Assembly: GCA_964030475.1 (NCBI GenBank)
Contig: CAXIPT010000003.1
Span: forward strand, 12,048,519 to 12,112,518
DNA: 64,000 bases
Reading direction: 5' to 3'
From: Tethya wilhelma
Taxonomy: Eukaryota > Porifera > Demospongiae > Tethyida > Tethyidae
The notes beneath the pieces are model-generated. The model saw only the letters and a list, made by a program, of their open reading frames with translations, made no database searches and was not told the origin of the DNA. Positions 59,957 through 64,000 of this stretch are shown here, piece after piece. The position numbers were made by a program, and so were the translations under genes. Every line of letters starts with the position of its first letter. The stretch's first letter is position 1.

Positions 59957-61670
59957 ATGGCTGGAAACTCTGAAAAAGACAAACGGAAAGGACGGATTGC
60001 AGCCGCGCTGGAGTACGTAACAGATACCATTCAGGATGTTTTTCTGAAAGACACCACAATTGTTGCCACTGATATCAAACAGTCAAGAAGAATCGACTTT
60101 TGTGCTTCCTGCGAACAACCACTACTGACTACTTATGAAGAATGTTCAGTTTGCCACAAGTTGAAAAAAGACCCAGGTATTAATTATCAATCGATAATCT
60201 CGCATCAGCGATCTCACAATGCATTCACACACGGATTATCCGCGAGCCCCCGCCCCATCAGTAGTGAATCATTGTCACTAAATAACTAAAAGTTTGTACC
60301 AATAATTATTCATCCATCATACACATGCAGGTACCTGCAACTTGCCCGGTTGTAACAAGCCTCGATACTTTGATATACATACAAGAAGCGTGTTTGATTT
60401 CTGTGGAAAAACACATGCAAAGCAATTCAAGGATATGTTCCAGCACCAATACCAGAGCAGACACTTTGGTCCTCATAGACAGGATTATCATGACAGTAAT
60501 ATCAGGCATCCCCACGGTAAAATTATCATGTCTGGGCATGTCTTTGCCTATAATTACAAGCATGTAAAATTCAAACCATTCAATTTAATCTATTCATACA
60601 CAGGTACCCGTCATCATGGTGACCATAGCACTGTATCATATTATGGCAATGGTCCAATCCACTTCTACAACCATGATGAGCCTTATTACGAGTTCACTAA
60701 TTTCTACGAAGGCCACCAGCCAATCGTTCTAGATAATGCACAGTGGCGTACGAGTGAGCACTACTTTCAAGCTCAGAAGTTTGTCGGCACTCCTTACGTT
60801 GAGTGGATTCGTCGCCTCGACAGGCCGCGGGAAGCTTTCGATCTCTCTCGAGATCCCTCTGTGTCTCAGTGGTGCAGGAATGATTGGGAACAAGTGAAGG
60901 TCAATGTGATGTACAAAGTTCTCCTAGCCAAGTTCACCCAAAGTGAGCACCTCAAGCAGTTGCTGCTCTCGACTGGAGACAGGAAGCTGGTGGAGCACAC
61001 TCATCAGGACAGCTTCTGGGGAGACGGGGGAGATGGGAGTGGCCAGAACTATCTCGGAAGGCTGCTCATGAAAGTGCGCAAAGAGATCCATAAGAGATCG
61101 GGTGGTTTATTGAGAACAGATTCAGCAAGGAATTCTCGCCTACCAGTTGATGATGAATGTCAACACTACAGTGACAAGATGCAAAGTAATGAATCTGAGG
61201 TAGAAAAAGTAACTGACCCTCCTGTTGGTAAACTAATAGAACCTCTAGCAAATGCTGCAGATGGAAAGTATACATACTGTGGACCATCTCCACATCAGCA
61301 AGAAATGCATAGTACCAGCAGGCCCACTCTACAGGGAATGTATAATAGACAGCTACCTCCACAGCCACAGGGAATGAGTGAACCCGACACTCTACAGGGA
61401 ATGTACGCTGGACAGTTGCCTCCACCGGGAATATCCAGTACCAGTAGACCCTCTCTACAGGGAATCTATGGTCCTGGTGGAAAGCCTCCACTGCAGGAAA
61501 TGCACGATGCCAGTGGTAGACAGCCTCCGATGCATATGATAATGCCTGATACCAGTGCACAGCCTTCATATGTACAGAGAACGTACAGCGGACCACCTGT
61601 ACAGGCAATTGGTGGACCACAGTGTCAGCTAAAACAGCCTGACAATGATAATAAGGAAACTGTCATTTAA
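59957..61670 (+). CDS. NADAR protein with FCG module and repeat-containing tail
   Basis: Exons 59957-60176, 60331-60516 and 60604-61670 join in phase 1 to 490 residues. Exon 1 keeps the family C-x2-C...C-x2-C element before D-P-G. Exon 2 has an FCG module (C-N-L-P-G-C...D-F-C-G-K-T-H-A). NADAR is at about residues 150-300: Y-Y-E-F-T-N-F-Y, S-E-H-Y-F-Q-A-Q-K-F and G-D-G-G-D-G-S-G-Q-N. The tail has imperfect repeats around L-Q-G-M-Y and is rich in Pro and Gln. Counterpart of 26089-28103, with one exon fewer. Confidence 0.85.
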
Positions 61671-61916
61671 ATTATAATTGCTATAGACTAGTCTACAATG
61701 TAGCTATTTTAACTGCTTTTGCTGAATTTTATTGTGCAGTGTTGCTTATTTGTGACTCGCAAAATTATTGTCTAGGATCTGCGAATAAATAGGGGTGTGC
61801 CCATGCAGGCCGGTATACGTATATATAGATAGTTAATAGAGTAAGACTTTGCTGCATCTCAGTCTTAGTCTAGTCATAGGTTACATGTTTATAATATGCT
61901 CTAGGGTAGTGCTAAA

Positions 61917-63057
61917 ATGAGAGATATTCAAGGTGTTCAGAGAGGTAAATGCAACGCTCCAGGATGTGAGTGTGACGAGTACAGAACTTCCTCTGAGACA
62001 GCTCCCAGCATACGATGTGAGTACTGTAACCACACCCCAAGAGAGCATGTTAGGCTAGAAAATCTAGGCAAGTGCAAGTGTGGGGACTGCGAGGAGTATC
62101 AGTCAGAAGACAACAATAGCTACACGAACTGTGGATACTGTGGTTGTGAAGCAAGTGAGCATGCAGGAGCTGAAAACTGTAAGGGACGCAATGAATATTC
62201 ATTGCACTTGACGATATGTTATAGTCACAGATGCAGATAACCTGTCCTTGACTGATCTTAAGCTTTAGAGCTATAGAATGCTATGATGGTGCTAACTTGC
62301 CCGCATAATTTATACAGTGCGCAAACCTGCTGGAGTTATCCCTCCTGCTGTTGTAAAGCCTGGAATGGCCAGCCTCCCTCCTCAACAACCACTCAGTATG
62401 GCCTTAGCTGGTGGATTTCAACCTCATGGGCAAGCTATTCGGTCAGCAGATGTTGGACTTTGCAAAAATCCTGGCTGTCAGTTTCCCAGACGAATTGAAG
62501 GAGTAAAAGTGCATGACTTTTGCAGTAAAACCTGTTCTCAAAAATTTTCCACAACTGCCAGTAAACACAAAGCCCAAGGTTTGTGCAAGTAAAATTAATG
62601 GATACATAAATAATATTATGATTAGCTTGATTTACAAGTTATGGCTGCAATTACAAAAATTGCATTGACTGCATTGTAATGTCATATCACTATCATAATA
62701 ATGATTATGGTAATATTTATTTAATACAAACATGTATATGTATGCTTGGATCTAAAAGGTAGACCACAACCAAGGCTAGTAATTACTCCTCAAGGAGGAA
62801 AGCTAAAGTCAGATGTAAGCAGTGAGACCTCAATCAAACCTCCAAGTGGACAATATGGAATGGTGACATTAAACAAACCTAGTAAAACAAGTGGAATGCC
62901 TAACCAGTACTGTAACACCACAATGGCTGCTCCTATAGCTAGTCAACCAAGAGTTTCTGGCACCAAGCTGTGTAGTCAATGCAAGGCAAATCCTGCAAAT
63001 TTAGGACATACATGGTGTGAAAAGTGTTATGTACTGTCTGTAACAAAGCACTCATAG
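61917..63057 (+). CDS. Small zinc-module protein (GKC x2, FCG, C-x2-C x2)
   Basis: Exons 61917-62178, 62318-62578 and 62759-63057 join in phase 1 to 273 residues. Exon 1: two GKC-type modules (G-K-C-N-A-P-G-C-E-C and G-K-C-K-C-G-D-C). Exon 2: C-K-N-P-G-C-Q and D-F-C-S-K-T-C-S-Q-K. Exon 3: ends with C-S-Q-C-K-A-N-P...W-C-E-K-C. Same plan as 23067-24044. No enzymatic domain. Confidence 0.85.
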
Positions 63058-63286
63058 CTATAGTATAAAAGCCAGCTAAAAACAGTGATAATTATTATTA
63101 ATTAAGTGATTAATTATTATTGTTGTAACTACACATGAATTTATTTAGTGACAACATTTTTTTAAAAAAATTATACCCGTGCAGTGATAGAAAGAAACAA
63201 CAATAACAAACACATATTGGATAAGTGTAATTATGACTGGCATCATGCTTGCATGCATACTATACTTAGTCCAGCTAACTACATCA

Positions 63287-63927
63287 TTAAGCGGCTATCT
63301 TGTGTATCCCATCTTTTTGATACACAATTATATATTTTGGAAGAATAGCATCAGGCTGGTACAGTACAATCTCCTCATAGTTTAGCCGAACTCCAGTCTG
63401 TCCATAAACAGAGTCATAACCTTTAGGGGGTCCTGTTAAGTCTTCATTGTCTTTTTTCAGCATATATTTGTTTCCTGGCAAAACATCGCAAAGAATCATC
63501 ATTCTATAGCCATTGATACCCTGAGTATAGTCATGACATTTTGATGAGTTTGGAGCCAGGTAGAAGCCGTGACCAAATCGTTGAAAGTTGATGTTTTTTC
63601 GAATACATCTCCTGTCAAACCCCGTAGAGGATATTCCACACACACCACAATCCTGATTGCTGCAAAGAGTTTGAGTTGAGACTATATTGCAGGTGATCTT
63701 GGTACCGTGATAGTACTCTTCTATGTTTTTGTTGCTAATAGTCTTGCGGTAGATCTGCCATCTTGTTAGAAGGCTTTGGTTAGTAATGACAAACACATAT
63801 TGTATAGGTGGACAGGAGCCTTTTTTAGTTGCCCACTGTTGTTGGAACTTTGCTTGCACAGACGACAATTCTTGTGAATTTGCAGATCGGATTCCAAGCG
63901 TTAAAGAGGGTGGATTGGGCACAATAC
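63287..63927 (-). CDS. PARP-I protein, last exon only (gene enters from the right edge)
   Basis: One exon of 641 bases, the same length as the last exon of 20905-22960, with acceptor TTGCAG at 63928. It encodes 213 residues with Y-H-G-T, C-x8-C-x4-C-x2-C, G-F-Y-L-A-P-N-S-S-K and Y-E-E-I-V-L-Y. The rest of the gene, presumably zinc modules, lies outside the window. It converges with the zinc-module gene at 61917, as the 20905 gene does with 23067. Confidence 0.85.
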
Positions 63928-64000
63928 CTGCAATAGATGCAAGGAATGTAATGAATTAATTATCAATGACTAATAAACATCAATCATTGGCTTGGTAAAC

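Noticed and set aside
1..64000. CRISPR arrays, prokaryotic operons or replication origins
   Set aside because: No regular spacer-repeat array exists, and genes have spliceosomal introns.

Overview
The window looks like nuclear DNA of a demosponge, most likely Amphimedon queenslandica or a close relative. Genes are compact, with small GT-AG introns. The composition is AT-rich, with many short palindromic elements. Several proteins are of types I know from that genome: a death-domain protein with a conserved C-terminal half, RING/TRAF-zinc-finger proteins without a MATH domain, and a DSL-type Delta-like membrane protein. I joined exons by eye. For every gene given as complete, exon phases agree and the joined length is a multiple of three, apart from the ankyrin gene noted in its entry.

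The main content is a cluster of ADP-ribose genes. There are six PARP-fold genes of one type ('PARP-I', H-Y-E signature with a Cys-rich loop; one is broken, one partial) and two of a second type ('PARP-II', H-Y-D). Four genes carry a NADAR domain (YbiA-like; NADARs are known to act on ADP-ribose or riboflavin-pathway N-glycosides, and some remove ADP-ribose from guanine). Mixed among them are five genes that pair two atypical PDZ domains with zinc modules, one zinc-module/RING gene, one RING remnant and two genes made only of zinc modules. Two small zinc modules recur throughout. I call them the GKC module (G-x-C-x2/4-C-x-C-x2-Y...C-x2-C-x-H-x-P-x2-H) and the FCG module (C-x4-C...[FY]-C-x2-[TH]-[HC]). 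Almost every module sits on its own exon flanked by phase-1 introns, and the genes are visibly shuffled versions of one another.

Layout. 1-3807: RING-TRAF/PDZ/GKC fusion gene (minus, runs off the left edge). 4844-6621: death-domain gene. 6662-13493: a pogo-like DNA transposon with 325-bp inverted ends. 13494-15868: repeats and decayed pieces. 15869-34274: first half of the cluster, with several head-to-head pairs and NF-kB-like sites close to start codons. 34454-40653: two conserved animal-type genes (ANKS1/Caskin-like ankyrin protein and TULP4-like WD40-Tubby protein). 40814-42763: a NADAR gene. About 42873-45553: an URB2-like 3' end and a fibronectin-III membrane protein. 46152-63927: second half of the cluster, containing an inverted, collinear copy of the 22.3-30.2 kb block.

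The simplest reading is inference: a sponge-specific, fast-evolving ADP-ribosylation system with writers (PARP-I and PARP-II), erasers (NADAR) and adaptors (RING-TRAF, PDZ, death domain), probably for innate defence or stress. The most striking member (31440-33047) starts with a hydrophobic leader that ends in a canonical 2A ribosome-skipping motif, then has a death domain, an acidic linker, a PARP domain and a C-terminal membrane anchor. Single N bases at 37263, 44260 and 52172 may mark assembly joins.
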